Shown here one piece after another: positions 24,704 through 33,659 of a stretch of DNA of 64,000 nt. Source of the stretch: Algoriphagus aestuarii (lineage in GTDB: Bacteria; Bacteroidota; Bacteroidia; Cytophagales; Cyclobacteriaceae); NCBI GenBank assembly GCA_017051695.1, contig JAFIDK010000001.1, forward strand, positions 186,001 to 250,000. Reading direction: 5' to 3'. The notes under the pieces are model-generated. The model ran no database searches. It saw nothing but the letters and a program-made list of their open reading frames with translations, and was not told the DNA's origin. Within the stretch, counting starts at the first letter, position 1. Each line of letters begins with the position of its first letter. The position numbers and the translations under genes were made by a program.

Positions 24704-25294
24704 TCAAACTCCGGAATCTACTCCGATTGGGAAAGCATTGGTTTTGAAAATCTTTACTGCGATTGAAAGCAAAATAATCCCAAAAATCCTTCTCAGAACG
24801 TCCAAACCTGTCTTTCCCAGCTTTCTTTCCAGCCAACTCGTGCTTTTCAAAACAGCATAAACAAAAATCAAATTCAAGAGAATACCTATGGCAATATTAA
24901 GCTGGGCAAACTCTGCTTTTAGAGTAAGGATCGTGGTCAAAGTTCCCGCTCCGGCAATCAACGGAAAAGCGATAGGAACGATGGAAGCTCCTTCTGAAGC
25001 ATCTGGATCCGGCTTGAAAAGCTCAATTCCCAAGATCATTTCTGCTCCGATGGCAAAAATGATCAGAGCTCCGGCAATCGCAAAATCCTCCACGCCTATG
25101 CCGAATAGAGAAAGTACTGATTTTCCTGCGATCAAAAATAAAATCATTAAAATCCCTGCTGCCAAAGTCGCTTTTTCAGATTGAATATGGCCGACTTTCT
25201 TGCGGAGATTGACAATTATCGGAATCGACCCAAGGATATCAATCACTGAAAATAAGATCAAGGAAACGGACAAAATCTCTTTCAAATCAAACAT
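24704..25294 (-). CDS. MarC-family integral membrane protein
   Basis: A 196-residue protein with about six transmembrane helices, matching MarC/YhgN/YchE: IDILGSIPII near the N-terminus, then GIGVEDFAIAGALI and PIAFPLIAGAGTLTTIL. The family has no established transport substrate, and the early link to multiple antibiotic resistance is not supported for MarC itself. A near -7 element (TACTTTCG, seven of eight) lies just upstream, ahead of a REP hairpin. Confidence 0.9.
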   Translation of the reverse strand: MFDLKEILSVSLILFSVIDILGSIPIIVNLRKKVGHIQSEKATLAAGILMILFLIAGKSVLSLFGIGVEDFAIAGALIIFAIGAEMILGIELFKPDPDASEGASIVPIAFPLIAGAGTLTTILTLKAEFAQLNIAIGILLNLIFVYAVLKSTSWLERKLGKTGLDVLRRIFGIILLSIAVKIFKTNAFPIGVDSGV

Positions 25295-25313
25295 GCCGCG
25301 AAAGTAGTTATTT

Positions 25314-25344
25314 AACCTTTGAGGTTTTCAAAACCTCGAAGGTT
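25314..25344. repeat. REP-like hairpin, left of the transposase gene
   Basis: A 31-nt near-perfect palindrome. AACCTTTGAGGTTTT pairs with AAAACCTCGAAGGTT around a single C, with one T/G mismatch at the seventh pair. A T run follows, so it could also terminate transcription. Confidence 0.75.
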
Positions 25345-25389
25345 TTTAATATTTGAAATAAATTTGAATACCAAAAAAATATTTGACAG

Positions 25390-25962
25390 CTAACTATCTA
25401 ACAGATATTCCTCAGGCAAATATTCCTCAGAAGAATTTTCATGAATTTTCAAAAATTCAGAAAGCCCTCCAATCCATCCTAAACCTAATTCTTTAGAAAT
25501 CCTTGAAGGTTTATCGGAAAAATAAGCTCCAAATGATGAATATTTCCAATCCTTGGCTTTTTTAACTAGACCGTGTTTAATTGGGTTTAAGTGAATATAA
25601 AGGATGATGCGACTTAGATAACTATCATTATCTACTAATTTCCTTTTGAATTTCCTCTGGAAAAGGCTACCACTCCTGCCCATTGCTTTATTAAATGCTT
25701 TAGCGTAGCTATTAAGAAAATTTGAGAAAGATTTTACAATTTCTTTGTCTTCCTGATTTAATTTTACCTTAACTAAAAAATGAAAATGATTCGGAAGCAA
25801 ACAATACGCAATTGTTTCAAAACAATCACCGCAATAATGAGCATACTTTTCTAAGAAATAGATGTAATTCTCATCACTTAAAAACAAATTCTGGTTTCCA
25901 ATAGACCTGGAGTATAGATGGTAGATTTTGTTAGCCTCAAAAAATTCAGTGGAATTATTCAT
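25390..25962 (-). CDS. REP-associated tyrosine transposase (Y1/IS200-like)
   Basis: A 190-residue single-domain HUH nuclease. The HxH pair is H59/H61 in LLPNHFHFLVKV, and the YIHLNP segment near residue 122 contains the expected nucleophilic tyrosine region; DWKYSSFGAYF follows. It fits the COG1943/RAYT group, domesticated relatives of IS200/IS605 TnpA that act on REP palindromes. It is intact, and a 31-nt hairpin lies on each side, 46 bp from one gene end and 37 bp from the other. Confidence 0.88.
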   Translation of the reverse strand: MNNSTEFFEANKIYHLYSRSIGNQNLFLSDENYIYFLEKYAHYCGDCFETIAYCLLPNHFHFLVKVKLNQEDKEIVKSFSNFLNSYAKAFNKAMGRSGSLFQRKFKRKLVDNDSYLSRIILYIHLNPIKHGLVKKAKDWKYSSFGAYFSDKPSRISKELGLGWIGGLSEFLKIHENSSEEYLPEEYLLDS

Positions 25963-25998
25963 ATCAGTTTTAAAAAGTCATTTCAGAAAGAAAAAAAA

Positions 25999-26029
25999 GA
26001 CCTTCGGGGTTTTAGAAACCCCAAAGGTC
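25999..26029. repeat. REP-like hairpin, right of the transposase gene
   Basis: Also 31 nt with the same plan: GACCTT/AAGGTC outer stem, one mismatch (C/A) at the seventh pair, then GGGGTTT/AAACCCC with a TAG loop. The inner stem sequence differs from the left copy with paired changes on both arms. Confidence 0.75.
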
Positions 26030-26035
26030 ACTAAA

Positions 26036-27091
26036 TTAATATTTCCCTAAAAATGAAATCAACTTATCCATTTCAGCATTTGTGATTGCCGGGAAATTGG
26101 CGATTCGGAAGCTGGTTGGCTTATGTGGCCCATAACCTGACCCCAATTGCATTCCTTCTTTTTCAGCATCCTTCTTTACCGAAGTGATCAACTCCTCCGG
26201 CCCAGTTACCGCCAGTACCGTTGTACTTCTAGTCTCTTCATTATCAACAAGCATACGAAGTGACTTCGTTTGTGCCACGGCATTTTCCAGCTTTTGCATT
26301 CTCTCTCGTAGGTTCGCATCGATATGTTGAATCTCTGGTAAATCTTTCAAAACACGATTTAACAAGTAAATCCCAAGCACATTGGGGGTATAATGCGTTT
26401 GATAACCAGCTGCATTTTCAAGAATAAAACTCAAGCTATTGTATCGCCCGCTTTCTCCTTTTGATTCACACTTTTCGATGGCTTTAGGTGAAACAATCAA
26501 GATCCCTAATCCCGCTGGCAAACCAAAACACTTTTGCACCGAAGCATACCAAATATCTGCAAGCGTAAAATCGAACTCGATTCCAGCCATGGAGGAAGTG
26601 GTATCCACTGCAATCATTTTTTCAGGATATTTTTCCTTGATGGCTTCAATCACAGACATAGGCACTTGAGTGGCATTTGCGGTCTCATTCTGCGTCAAAG
26701 CGATCATATCAAACCCTTCGCCGATTTCCAGACTTGCCACATCGATTGCTTGATTAGCTTCGATTTTCAAACCGTCCGTTGCAGGATTGATGTGCTTTGC
26801 AAAGCCGATCCACTTCTTCCCAAAAGACCCTGAATAAATATGAAAACTTGCTCGCTCTACGATTGATTGGGTGATGATTTCCCAATTTTCTGTCGCACTG
26901 GAAGTAAATAGCAATTTGTAATCATCGGGCATGTGTAGCTTTTCCCGCATCAAGGATTCAGTTTCCTGATACAGATGCATAAAAGCATTGCTCCGATGGT
27001 TTGCACTCAAAATACCTGCTTCGTAAGCATCTTGAAGGTATTTGGGGAGGGCATCATATACTTTTGATGGCCCTGGGGCAAAAGTTAACAT
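26036..27091 (-). CDS. Class V PLP-dependent aminotransferase (SerC/AGXT-like)
   Basis: A 351-residue fold-type I aminotransferase. ATG 27091 gives the family N-terminus LTFAPGPSKVY. The PLP lysine is in ASVQKCFGLPAG, preceded by the substrate-side VDTTSSMAG block. The TFAPGPSK and FRIANFP ends resemble phosphoserine aminotransferase or alanine-glyoxylate-type enzymes. The exact substrate is unsettled; SerC is possible, but serA is not nearby. It lies 11 bp downstream of aroQ on the same strand, so it is likely cotranscribed. Confidence 0.87.
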   Translation of the reverse strand: MLTFAPGPSKVYDALPKYLQDAYEAGILSANHRSNAFMHLYQETESLMREKLHMPDDYKLLFTSSATENWEIITQSIVERASFHIYSGSFGKKWIGFAKHINPATDGLKIEANQAIDVASLEIGEGFDMIALTQNETANATQVPMSVIEAIKEKYPEKMIAVDTTSSMAGIEFDFTLADIWYASVQKCFGLPAGLGILIVSPKAIEKCESKGESGRYNSLSFILENAAGYQTHYTPNVLGIYLLNRVLKDLPEIQHIDANLRERMQKLENAVAQTKSLRMLVDNEETRSTTVLAVTGPEELITSVKKDAEKEGMQLGSGYGPHKPTSFRIANFPAITNAEMDKLISFLGKY

Positions 27092-27102
27092 AGGTCTGAG
27101 GT

Positions 27103-27516
27103 TTAAAGAAAATATCTGATTCCCAATTCGTAGCCTTTCAAGCCTAAGCCTGAAATCATTCCCACACATGATTTGGAAATGATGCTTTTATGTCGGAATT
27201 CTTCGCGTTTATAAATATTAGAAATATGCACTTCCAAAGTTGGGGTAGTCACTCCTGCTATGGCGTCTGAAATGGCTACAGAGGTATGGGTATAGCCACC
27301 GGCATTCAGCAAAATGGCATCATAGGAAAACCCAACTTCATGGATTTTATTGATCAATTCACCTTCCACATTGCTTTGATAATATTCCAACTCCACTTCT
27401 GTGAAAGTCTTTTTTAAACCTTCAAAAAACTCCTCAAAAGAGGTACTTCCATAGACTTCAGGCTCTCTTTTTCCAAGAAGATTTAAATTCGGCCCGTTAA
27501 TGATCAATATTTTCAA
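27103..27516 (-). CDS. aroQ: Type II 3-dehydroquinate dehydratase
   Basis: A 137-residue dodecameric enzyme of the shikimate pathway. The N-terminus is KILIINGPNLNLLGKREP, catalytic Y22 is in VYGSTS, and the conserved LNAGGYTHTSVAI and EVHISNIYKREEFRH blocks follow. The start codon is TTG at 27516 (reverse strand); no in-frame ATG precedes it and the motif begins immediately, so TTG is accepted. Divergent from vapBC/xerD. Confidence 0.95.
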   Translation of the reverse strand: MKILIINGPNLNLLGKREPEVYGSTSFEEFFEGLKKTFTEVELEYYQSNVEGELINKIHEVGFSYDAILLNAGGYTHTSVAISDAIAGVTTPTLEVHISNIYKREEFRHKSIISKSCVGMISGLGLKGYELGIRYFL

Positions 27517-27693
27517 AACAATTTTAGGTTTGATTCTACTGAGTCAAAGTTAATCGGATTTTCAATTATAAAAGAGTTAAAGTTGCTAGGATTAAAAGTA
27601 TACCTATCAGCCAAAAGGAAAGCTGGAAAATTAAGCTTAAAAAGAAACCAATGTGTACGTTTTATTGTATTTTAGTGTATAAAAGCGAATGCA

Positions 27694-27885
27694 ATGAGAA
27701 CAAACATAGAAATTGATAAGAAATTAATGGATGAAATATTGGACAAAACCTCTATCAAAACAAAAAAAGAGGTAGTCGATCAAGCATTGCGGGAATTTCT
27801 TCGAAAAATCAAACTTCGTGAACTGAGTGAACTGAGGGGCAAAATTTCTTGGGAAGGTAATTTGGAAGAAATGAGAAAAAATTAA
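27694..27885 (+). CDS. vapB: VapB-type antitoxin
   Basis: A 63-residue protein. MRTNIEIDKKLMDEIL followed by KTKKEVVDQALREFL is a ribbon-helix-helix DNA-binding domain of the VapB/DUF2191 type. The C-terminal SELRGKISWEGNLEEMR tail should wrap around the toxin. It is followed after 5 bp by vapC. The upstream AT-rich stretch holds TATTTTAG (27668-27675), a near -7 element, and a probable autoregulatory site not resolved here. Confidence 0.88.
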   Translation: MRTNIEIDKKLMDEILDKTSIKTKKEVVDQALREFLRKIKLRELSELRGKISWEGNLEEMRKN

Positions 27886-27890
27886 ATCCC

Positions 27891-28289
27891 ATGTTCGTTC
27901 TTCCAGACACTTCAATTTGGATTTCGTTTTTCAACAACCCTAATTCGACAATTTCAGGTAAACTTGCTTCTTTAATTGAAGAAGACATGATTGTCATTTG
28001 CCCTACTATTTTTCAAGAAATTCTTCAGGGAACAAAAGATCAAGAAAGTTTTGATCTACTAAATCAAAAACTCTCCTGTCTGACACAATTACAAGCAGAT
28101 CCTTATGAAGCTGCTATAGGTGCAGCTAATATTTATTTTAGTTTAAGAAAAAAAGGAATAACTGTCCGCAAAAGCAATGATTGTTTAATCGCATGGTTTG
28201 CAATCAAGTTTAATGTTCCCATTTGGCACCAAGACCGGGATTTCGACAGTATTGCCTCCCAAGGAAAATTAAAAATCTATATTCCATGA
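27891..28289 (+). CDS. vapC: VapC-type PIN-domain toxin
   Basis: A 132-residue PIN ribonuclease. The acidic residues are D6 (LPDTSIW), E43 (FQEIL), D97 (SNDCLIAW) and D115/D117 (HQDRDFD), all four positions present, so it is probably active. VapC toxins usually cleave tRNA or the rRNA sarcin-ricin loop; the target cannot be predicted. It is paired with vapB and inserted between aroQ and xerD. Confidence 0.92.
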   Translation: MFVLPDTSIWISFFNNPNSTISGKLASLIEEDMIVICPTIFQEILQGTKDQESFDLLNQKLSCLTQLQADPYEAAIGAANIYFSLRKKGITVRKSNDCLIAWFAIKFNVPIWHQDRDFDSIASQGKLKIYIP

Positions 28290-28294
28290 TAAGC

Positions 28295-29203
28295 ATGATG
28301 ACCAAGTCTTGGGAAAATCACATCAAGCAATTTCGCCATTATCTGAAATTGGAACGCTCACTGAGCGAAAACTCCATCGAAGCTTATACGCGAGATGTAG
28401 AGAAATTGGCAGCGTATGCAGTAAAGAACTTTCCTGAGACTAGCCCTTTAGATGTTGAATTGGAGCATCTACGGAAATTCGTGACTGAACTCGCCCAACT
28501 TGAAATTTCAGATTATACCCAAGCAAGGATCATTTCAGGAATCAAGGCATTTTATCGCTTTTTGATGTATGAGGATAAAATTTCCGAAGACCCAGCACAA
28601 CTTTTGGAAGCACCAAAACTTGGAAGGAAGCTTCCGGATACCTTGAGTTATGAAGAAATCGTCCAACTTCTGGAGGCCATTCCACTTGGGGAACCCGAAG
28701 GACATCGCAACCGCGCCATGCTGGAAATGCTTTATAGTTCTGGACTTCGGGTATCAGAATTGATCGAACTTAAAAAAGGACAGGTTTTTGAGGATGTGGG
28801 TTTTCTGAAAGTTGTGGGAAAAGGCAATAAAGAACGCTTGGTTCCGATAGGAAAAGATGCTTTGAAATACCTGAATATCTATAAAAATGAAGTCAGGGTA
28901 CATCAAACAATTGCCAAGGGTCACGAGGAATATGTGTTCTTAAACAGACGAGGAAAGAAATTAACCCGTGTGATGATTTTTCTGATCATCAAGAAAACCG
29001 CTGAGCAGGCAGGAATAGAGAAAAACATCAGTCCACACACATTCAGACATTCCTTTGCTACGCACCTGATCGAAGGAGGTGCTGATCTTCGAGCAGTTCA
29101 GGAAATGCTGGGCCATGAAAGTATCACGACTACGGAAATTTATACACACCTAGACCGCGACTATTTAAGGCAGGTTTTGACAGATTTTCATCCGAGGAAA
29201 TAA
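28295..29203 (+). CDS. xerD: Tyrosine recombinase XerD
   Basis: A chromosome-dimer-resolution recombinase of about 302 residues. The N-terminal SAM-like core-binding domain (about 5-90) is followed by the catalytic domain with R in SSGLRVSEL, K in GKGNKERLVP, HTFRH, LGHES and the nucleophile Y in EIYTHLDRDYLR. Starts at 28286, 28295 and 28298 are possible; the first overlaps the vapC stop (ATGA). The XerD name follows the single-gene housekeeping context. vapBC seems to have separated it from divergent aroQ. Confidence 0.93.
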   Translation: MMTKSWENHIKQFRHYLKLERSLSENSIEAYTRDVEKLAAYAVKNFPETSPLDVELEHLRKFVTELAQLEISDYTQARIISGIKAFYRFLMYEDKISEDPAQLLEAPKLGRKLPDTLSYEEIVQLLEAIPLGEPEGHRNRAMLEMLYSSGLRVSELIELKKGQVFEDVGFLKVVGKGNKERLVPIGKDALKYLNIYKNEVRVHQTIAKGHEEYVFLNRRGKKLTRVMIFLIIKKTAEQAGIEKNISPHTFRHSFATHLIEGGADLRAVQEMLGHESITTTEIYTHLDRDYLRQVLTDFHPRK

Positions 29204-29276
29204 ATTTTTAATTCGAAACTATGAAGTAAAAAGTATAAAGAATACTTTCGCGACACTTCAACTTAAGATTTAATCA

Positions 29277-29918
29277 ATGAGGAGATTTATTTCCTTTTTC
29301 GCAATATGCATTCTTGCTTTTTCCTGTACCTCCACTCAAGTTTTCACCCGCTTCAAATGCCATATTTGCCTGAGTAAATCTGAAGGTGTATTGCTTTTAC
29401 CTCTTGGTTGGGATTCTGGTTTTAGCAGACTTTCACCGGGAGAGCAAAATCAACTGGAAAGCCAGATCTTGACCCTTTTACGGGATCAAGGATTCACAAA
29501 AGTGGAATTGTATGATCGAATGGACTACGAATTGCTTTCCTCAGGAATCAAAGACCTCAATGATCCTGCACAACGAGCAAAAGTCAATTCCGATTTAGGT
29601 TATCCTTATTTTTTGGGAATTACACTTGGAGAAACCGTAGATTCTGAGGGTTGGGATTACAGAACTGCGAAGGAAGTTTATGAAATGAATCCTCCAACCC
29701 CAGATCAGGATATTTCGGCTACACTCCGAGTAGCATTGATAGAAACTGCTTCAGGAAATATCGTCTCTGACAATGCCATCGTCACAGAGATCAATGCATG
29801 GGGAATTCCTGATAAAGATGGTGGAGAAAATTATTGGAATTTTGGATCTGTCAGCCAAGCAATTCGTAAGGCGACGAGCAAAGGTGTAGGCTTTATGGTG
29901 AAAGATTGCGCTTGTTAA
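29277..29918 (+). CDS. Cysteine-containing lipoprotein, unknown family
   Basis: A 213-residue protein with a lipobox (LAFSCTST, C17). After FTRFKCHICL, a CxxC-like pair in the mature N-terminus, comes a Rossmann-like stretch (EGVLLLPLG, LLRDQGFTKVELYD) and a region recalling LpoB/GNA1162-type lipoproteins (VDSEGWDYR, SATLRVALIETASGN). It ends in KDCAC. The family is not identified; a fold shared with penicillin-binding-protein activators or CsgG-type lipoproteins is a guess. Confidence 0.6.
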   Translation: MRRFISFFAICILAFSCTSTQVFTRFKCHICLSKSEGVLLLPLGWDSGFSRLSPGEQNQLESQILTLLRDQGFTKVELYDRMDYELLSSGIKDLNDPAQRAKVNSDLGYPYFLGITLGETVDSEGWDYRTAKEVYEMNPPTPDQDISATLRVALIETASGNIVSDNAIVTEINAWGIPDKDGGENYWNFGSVSQAIRKATSKGVGFMVKDCAC

Positions 29919-29990
29919 AGTAAATGAATGGTTTTTAGTTTAGGATCAGGGAGATTCTGATTTTTTGTTATTTTCCAAGCTGTCAATGAT

Positions 29991-29998
29991 TAACTTTG
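29991..29998 (+). promoter_or_regulatory. -7/-33 promoter of pyrD
   Basis: TAACTTTG matches TAnnTTTG exactly; a TTG at 29965-29967 lies 23 bases upstream. The predicted start near 30004 leaves about 18 bases before GTG 30023 and excludes the in-frame TTG at 29996. Confidence 0.6.
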
Positions 29999-30022
29999 TG
30001 CTTTGAAAAGAACCCCCAAGCC

Positions 30023-31063
30023 GTGTACAAATCCATCCTGAAACCGCTCTTCTTTCTAAAAAAGCCTGAAGATGCGCACCATTTCACCTTTGACCTCACC
30101 AAACTGACATTCAATCTGCCAATTGCTAAGTCGATAGTAAAGTCAACTTTTAAATTGGATGATCCGCTTTTGGAACGAGAAGTTTTTGGATTGAAATTCA
30201 AAAATCCCGTGGGATTAGCAGCTGGCTTTGACAAGGACGCCAAGCTGATTGATGAGATGGCGATGTTAGGTTTTGGATTTATTGAAATCGGAACTTTGAC
30301 ACCAAAACCCCAAGACGGAAATCCACTTCCTCGTCTGTTCAGACTTCCACAAGACGAAGCCTTGATCAATCGTATGGGATTCAATAACGGTGGAGTTTTG
30401 AATGCAGTGGAGCGATTGAAAAAGAGAAAATCTGATGTGATCGTCGGTGGCAACATCGGCAAAAATAAAGTCACTCCCAATGAAAATGCGGTGGACGATT
30501 ATTTGATTTGCCTGGAAGCACTTCATCCGTACGTGGATTATTTTGTGGTAAATGTGAGTTCGCCGAATACCCCAAATCTGCGGGACTTACAGGAAAAAGA
30601 ACCGTTAAAGCAATTGCTTCAGGCTGTAAAAAACGCAAATGACCTTAAAGAAAAGCCAAAACCAATCCTATTGAAAATCGCTCCTGATCTGACGGATGGG
30701 CAACTGGATGATATTGTGGAAATCGTTTTGGAAACAAAAATTGATGGAGTCATAGCGACCAATACGACCATCGACCGTTCGCAATTGAGCACTGATTCTT
30801 CACAAGTGGAAGCAATCGGAGCTGGTGGTGTTTCCGGTAAAGTTCTGGCAAAAAGAAGCACAGAAGTCATCCGATACCTTTCTCGAAAATCAAACAATGC
30901 ATTCCCGATCATTGGTGTGGGTGGAATCTACTCCGCAGCAGATGCCATCGAGAAGCTGGAAGCCGGTGCGAGCCTCGTTCAGGTTTACTCGGGCATGATT
31001 TATGAGGGACCTGGGTTGATCAAAAAGATCAAGAAAGGATTATTGGCTTATTTTTCGCGGTAA
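30023..31063 (+). CDS. pyrD: Dihydroorotate dehydrogenase (quinone), class 2
   Basis: A 346-residue FMN enzyme oxidising dihydroorotate for pyrimidine synthesis, with an N-terminal quinone-interacting helix ([20 protein letters not shown]). FMN/substrate blocks include [22 protein letters not shown] and NRMGFNNGG, with the catalytic serine in [13 protein letters not shown]. The start is GTG 30023, because the upstream TTG sits inside the promoter. ftsK follows after 53 bp. Confidence 0.93.
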   Translation: MYKSILKPLFFLKKPEDAHHFTFDLTKLTFNLPIAKSIVKSTFKLDDPLLEREVFGLKFKNPVGLAAGFDKDAKLIDEMAMLGFGFIEIGTLTPKPQDGNPLPRLFRLPQDEALINRMGFNNGGVLNAVERLKKRKSDVIVGGNIGKNKVTPNENAVDDYLICLEALHPYVDYFVVNVSSPNTPNLRDLQEKEPLKQLLQAVKNANDLKEKPKPILLKIAPDLTDGQLDDIVEIVLETKIDGVIATNTTIDRSQLSTDSSQVEAIGAGGVSGKVLAKRSTEVIRYLSRKSNNAFPIIGVGGIYSAADAIEKLEAGASLVQVYSGMIYEGPGLIKKIKKGLLAYFSR

Positions 31064-31116
31064 ATTGCCAAACTCGATCCAATCGTCTTATCTTAAAATC
31101 GGATTTTAACGAATAC

Positions 31117-33624
31117 ATGGCCACCAATTCACCTAGGACCAACACTTTTAGAAAAAAAGGAGAAACGAAAAGTAAAAAGCCAGCCTCTAAACCAAAAGGC
31201 CCAGGTTTTTCTTTTGGCTCGATCAAAAGCTCCAAGTTGGTCTTGACTTTGGGGATTTTACTGATGTCAATTGGGATTTTCCTGTTCATTGCTTTTGTCA
31301 GCTACCTACTCAACGGTCCAACTGACCAAAGCTTGGTAATGAATACTCCGATCGATGATGAAATTCGGGATACTGCCAGAAATTCGAATAATTGGCTTGG
31401 TTATTTTGGTGCACAAGCTGCTCATTGGATGATTTACCGTTGGTTTGGGATAGCAGCGTTTCTATTTCCTCCCTTTCTGTTTATTCTTGGATTTAAATGG
31501 AGTTTCAAAGTCTCTTTGATCTCTTTGACACGATATACCACTTTTGCCTTGTTCTTTACTTTTTGGCTTGGTTTGCTTACTGGGTACATAGTGATATTGG
31601 TAGAAGGCTATTCTTATTGGAGTTTCTTATCTGGAGGATTTGGCTATGAATTGGCAAAATTATCGGCTGATTTCCTAAGCTGGGGAACCTTTATCCTCAT
31701 AGGTGCCGCACTATTGATATTTGTGATTTTCTTTTTCGATATCGACAAGCTAGAGTGGTTTTCCTCGAAAGCCGGTGCATTTGATGAACTTGAGGATGAG
31801 ATTACTGATGAAAATGTAGTTGCCAAAAATCCGTTCGAAAAAGCCAACAAGAAAACAGATCCAATCGAAGAAGAAATCGAAGAGGAAGAAGAATTTGAAG
31901 ATGATGGAAGTGACTGGATCATCAAAAATGATGATGTAGAACTGGTAGATGAACCATCCAGTACTCAAATAACTGAGGAAGATGATTTATTTAAAATCTC
32001 CCAAGTCAACTTATTGGACGAAATAAAAGAGCAGCCAATAGTTTCTTCGGAGGACAAAAACTTCTCCATCACCAAAGCAGAAGGAGAAGAAAAAACCGCT
32101 TCAGAAGTAGAAAATTTAGATCCTTTTGACCCGACTTTAGACCTGCCGAGATATAAATACCCTACGCTGGATCTTTTGAATGAATACGACGTTCAAAAAG
32201 TCACCGTTTCCCGTCAGGAATTAGAAGACAATAAAAACAAGATTGTTGAGACTCTGGAAAACTTCAAAATCGGGATTCAGGAAATCAAAGCTACCATCGG
32301 CCCTACTGTTACTCTTTATGAGATAGTTCCGGAGCCAGGTGTGAAAATCTCCAAAATCAAGAATCTGGAAGATGATATCGCTTTGAGTTTAGCAGCTTTG
32401 GGAATACGTATTATCGCTCCAATTCCAGGAAAAGGCACTATTGGGATTGAGGTACCTAATAAAAACCGTGAACTCGTACCGGCTAGGGCAGTTTTGGGCA
32501 CTGAGAAATTTATGCGCTCTGACAAGGATCTACCGATTGCTTTGGGTAAAACGATTTCCAACGAAGTCTACGTAGCCGATCTTGCAAAAATGCCGCACTT
32601 GCTGATGGCTGGTGCCACTGGACAGGGTAAATCTGTCGGTTTGAATATGATCTTGGCTTCCTTGATTTACAAAAAACATCCTTCCCAACTGAAGTTTGTT
32701 TTGGTGGATCCTAAGAAAGTGGAATTGACGCTGTTCAATAAAATTGAGCGCCATTTCCTTGCAAAGCTTCCCGGAGCCGAAGAAGCGATTATCACTGATA
32801 CCAAAAAGGTAATATACACCTTGAATTCTCTTTGTATCGAGATGGACAATCGCTATAACCTGCTGAAAGATGCCGGAGCGAGAAATCTAAAAGAATACAA
32901 TGCAAAATTCATCAGCCGCAAACTGAATCCTGAAAAAGGACATCATTTCATGCCATACATAGTATTGGTGATTGATGAGTTGGCGGATTTGATGATGACT
33001 GCGGGCAAAGAAATCGAAGCTCCGATTGCCCGATTGGCACAGTTGGCCCGGGCGATTGGTATCCATTTAGTTGTGGCTACCCAAAGACCTTCCGTAAATG
33101 TCATTACTGGTATTATCAAAGCAAACTTCCCAGCCAGGTTATCTTTTAGAGTAACTTCTAAAATCGATAGCCGTACCATTTTGGATGCAGGAGGTGCAGA
33201 CCAATTGATCGGTATGGGTGATATGCTCCTTTCATTAGGATCGGATGTCACCCGTATCCAATGTGCATTTCTTGACACTCCTGAAGTCGAAGCGATTTGT
33301 GATTGGATCGGCGAGCAAAAAGGTTATTCTGACGCGCATTTATTACCGGAATTTGAAGGCGAAGATGGCGACGGCTCGGTAGGCGATGTGGATTTATCTG
33401 ACCGTGACCCACTTTTTGATGATGCGGCAAAATTGATCGTTATGCATCAGCAGGGCAGTACTTCCTTGATCCAGCGAAAGCTTAAACTGGGCTACAACAG
33501 AGCTGGTAGAATCATTGATCAATTAGAAGCAGCGGGTATTGTGGGTTCTTTCGAAGGTTCAAAAGCGAGAGAGGTCTTGATTCAAGATGAAGCTAGTTTG
33601 GAACGGTTATTGAACAGTTTGTAA
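31117..33624 (+). CDS. ftsK: DNA translocase FtsK
   Basis: An 835-residue divisome protein. A basic N-terminal segment precedes about four membrane helices (roughly 45-205). A long acidic linker (about 215-330, EEEIEEEEEFEDD-like) follows. The alpha/beta motor has Walker A GATGQGKSVG near 499-508 and Walker B VLVIDELADL. The C-terminal gamma winged helix (GSTSLIQRKLKLGYNRAGRI) recognises KOPS-like sites. It moves DNA to dif and activates XerD, encoded 2 kb upstream. Full length for the family. Confidence 0.96.
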   Translation: MATNSPRTNTFRKKGETKSKKPASKPKGPGFSFGSIKSSKLVLTLGILLMSIGIFLFIAFVSYLLNGPTDQSLVMNTPIDDEIRDTARNSNNWLGYFGAQAAHWMIYRWFGIAAFLFPPFLFILGFKWSFKVSLISLTRYTTFALFFTFWLGLLTGYIVILVEGYSYWSFLSGGFGYELAKLSADFLSWGTFILIGAALLIFVIFFFDIDKLEWFSSKAGAFDELEDEITDENVVAKNPFEKANKKTDPIEEEIEEEEEFEDDGSDWIIKNDDVELVDEPSSTQITEEDDLFKISQVNLLDEIKEQPIVSSEDKNFSITKAEGEEKTASEVENLDPFDPTLDLPRYKYPTLDLLNEYDVQKVTVSRQELEDNKNKIVETLENFKIGIQEIKATIGPTVTLYEIVPEPGVKISKIKNLEDDIALSLAALGIRIIAPIPGKGTIGIEVPNKNRELVPARAVLGTEKFMRSDKDLPIALGKTISNEVYVADLAKMPHLLMAGATGQGKSVGLNMILASLIYKKHPSQLKFVLVDPKKVELTLFNKIERHFLAKLPGAEEAIITDTKKVIYTLNSLCIEMDNRYNLLKDAGARNLKEYNAKFISRKLNPEKGHHFMPYIVLVIDELADLMMTAGKEIEAPIARLAQLARAIGIHLVVATQRPSVNVITGIIKANFPARLSFRVTSKIDSRTILDAGGADQLIGMGDMLLSLGSDVTRIQCAFLDTPEVEAICDWIGEQKGYSDAHLLPEFEGEDGDGSVGDVDLSDRDPLFDDAAKLIVMHQQGSTSLIQRKLKLGYNRAGRIIDQLEAAGIVGSFEGSKAREVLIQDEASLERLLNSL

Positions 33625-33659
33625 AAGCTGTTTAATAGAGTTCCTACAGCTTAATTTAC

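Noticed and set aside
33626-33653. AAGCTGT/ACAGCTT dyad after ftsK as a terminator
   Set aside because: Seven-bp stem, 14-nt loop and no T run; read-through into lolA is more likely.
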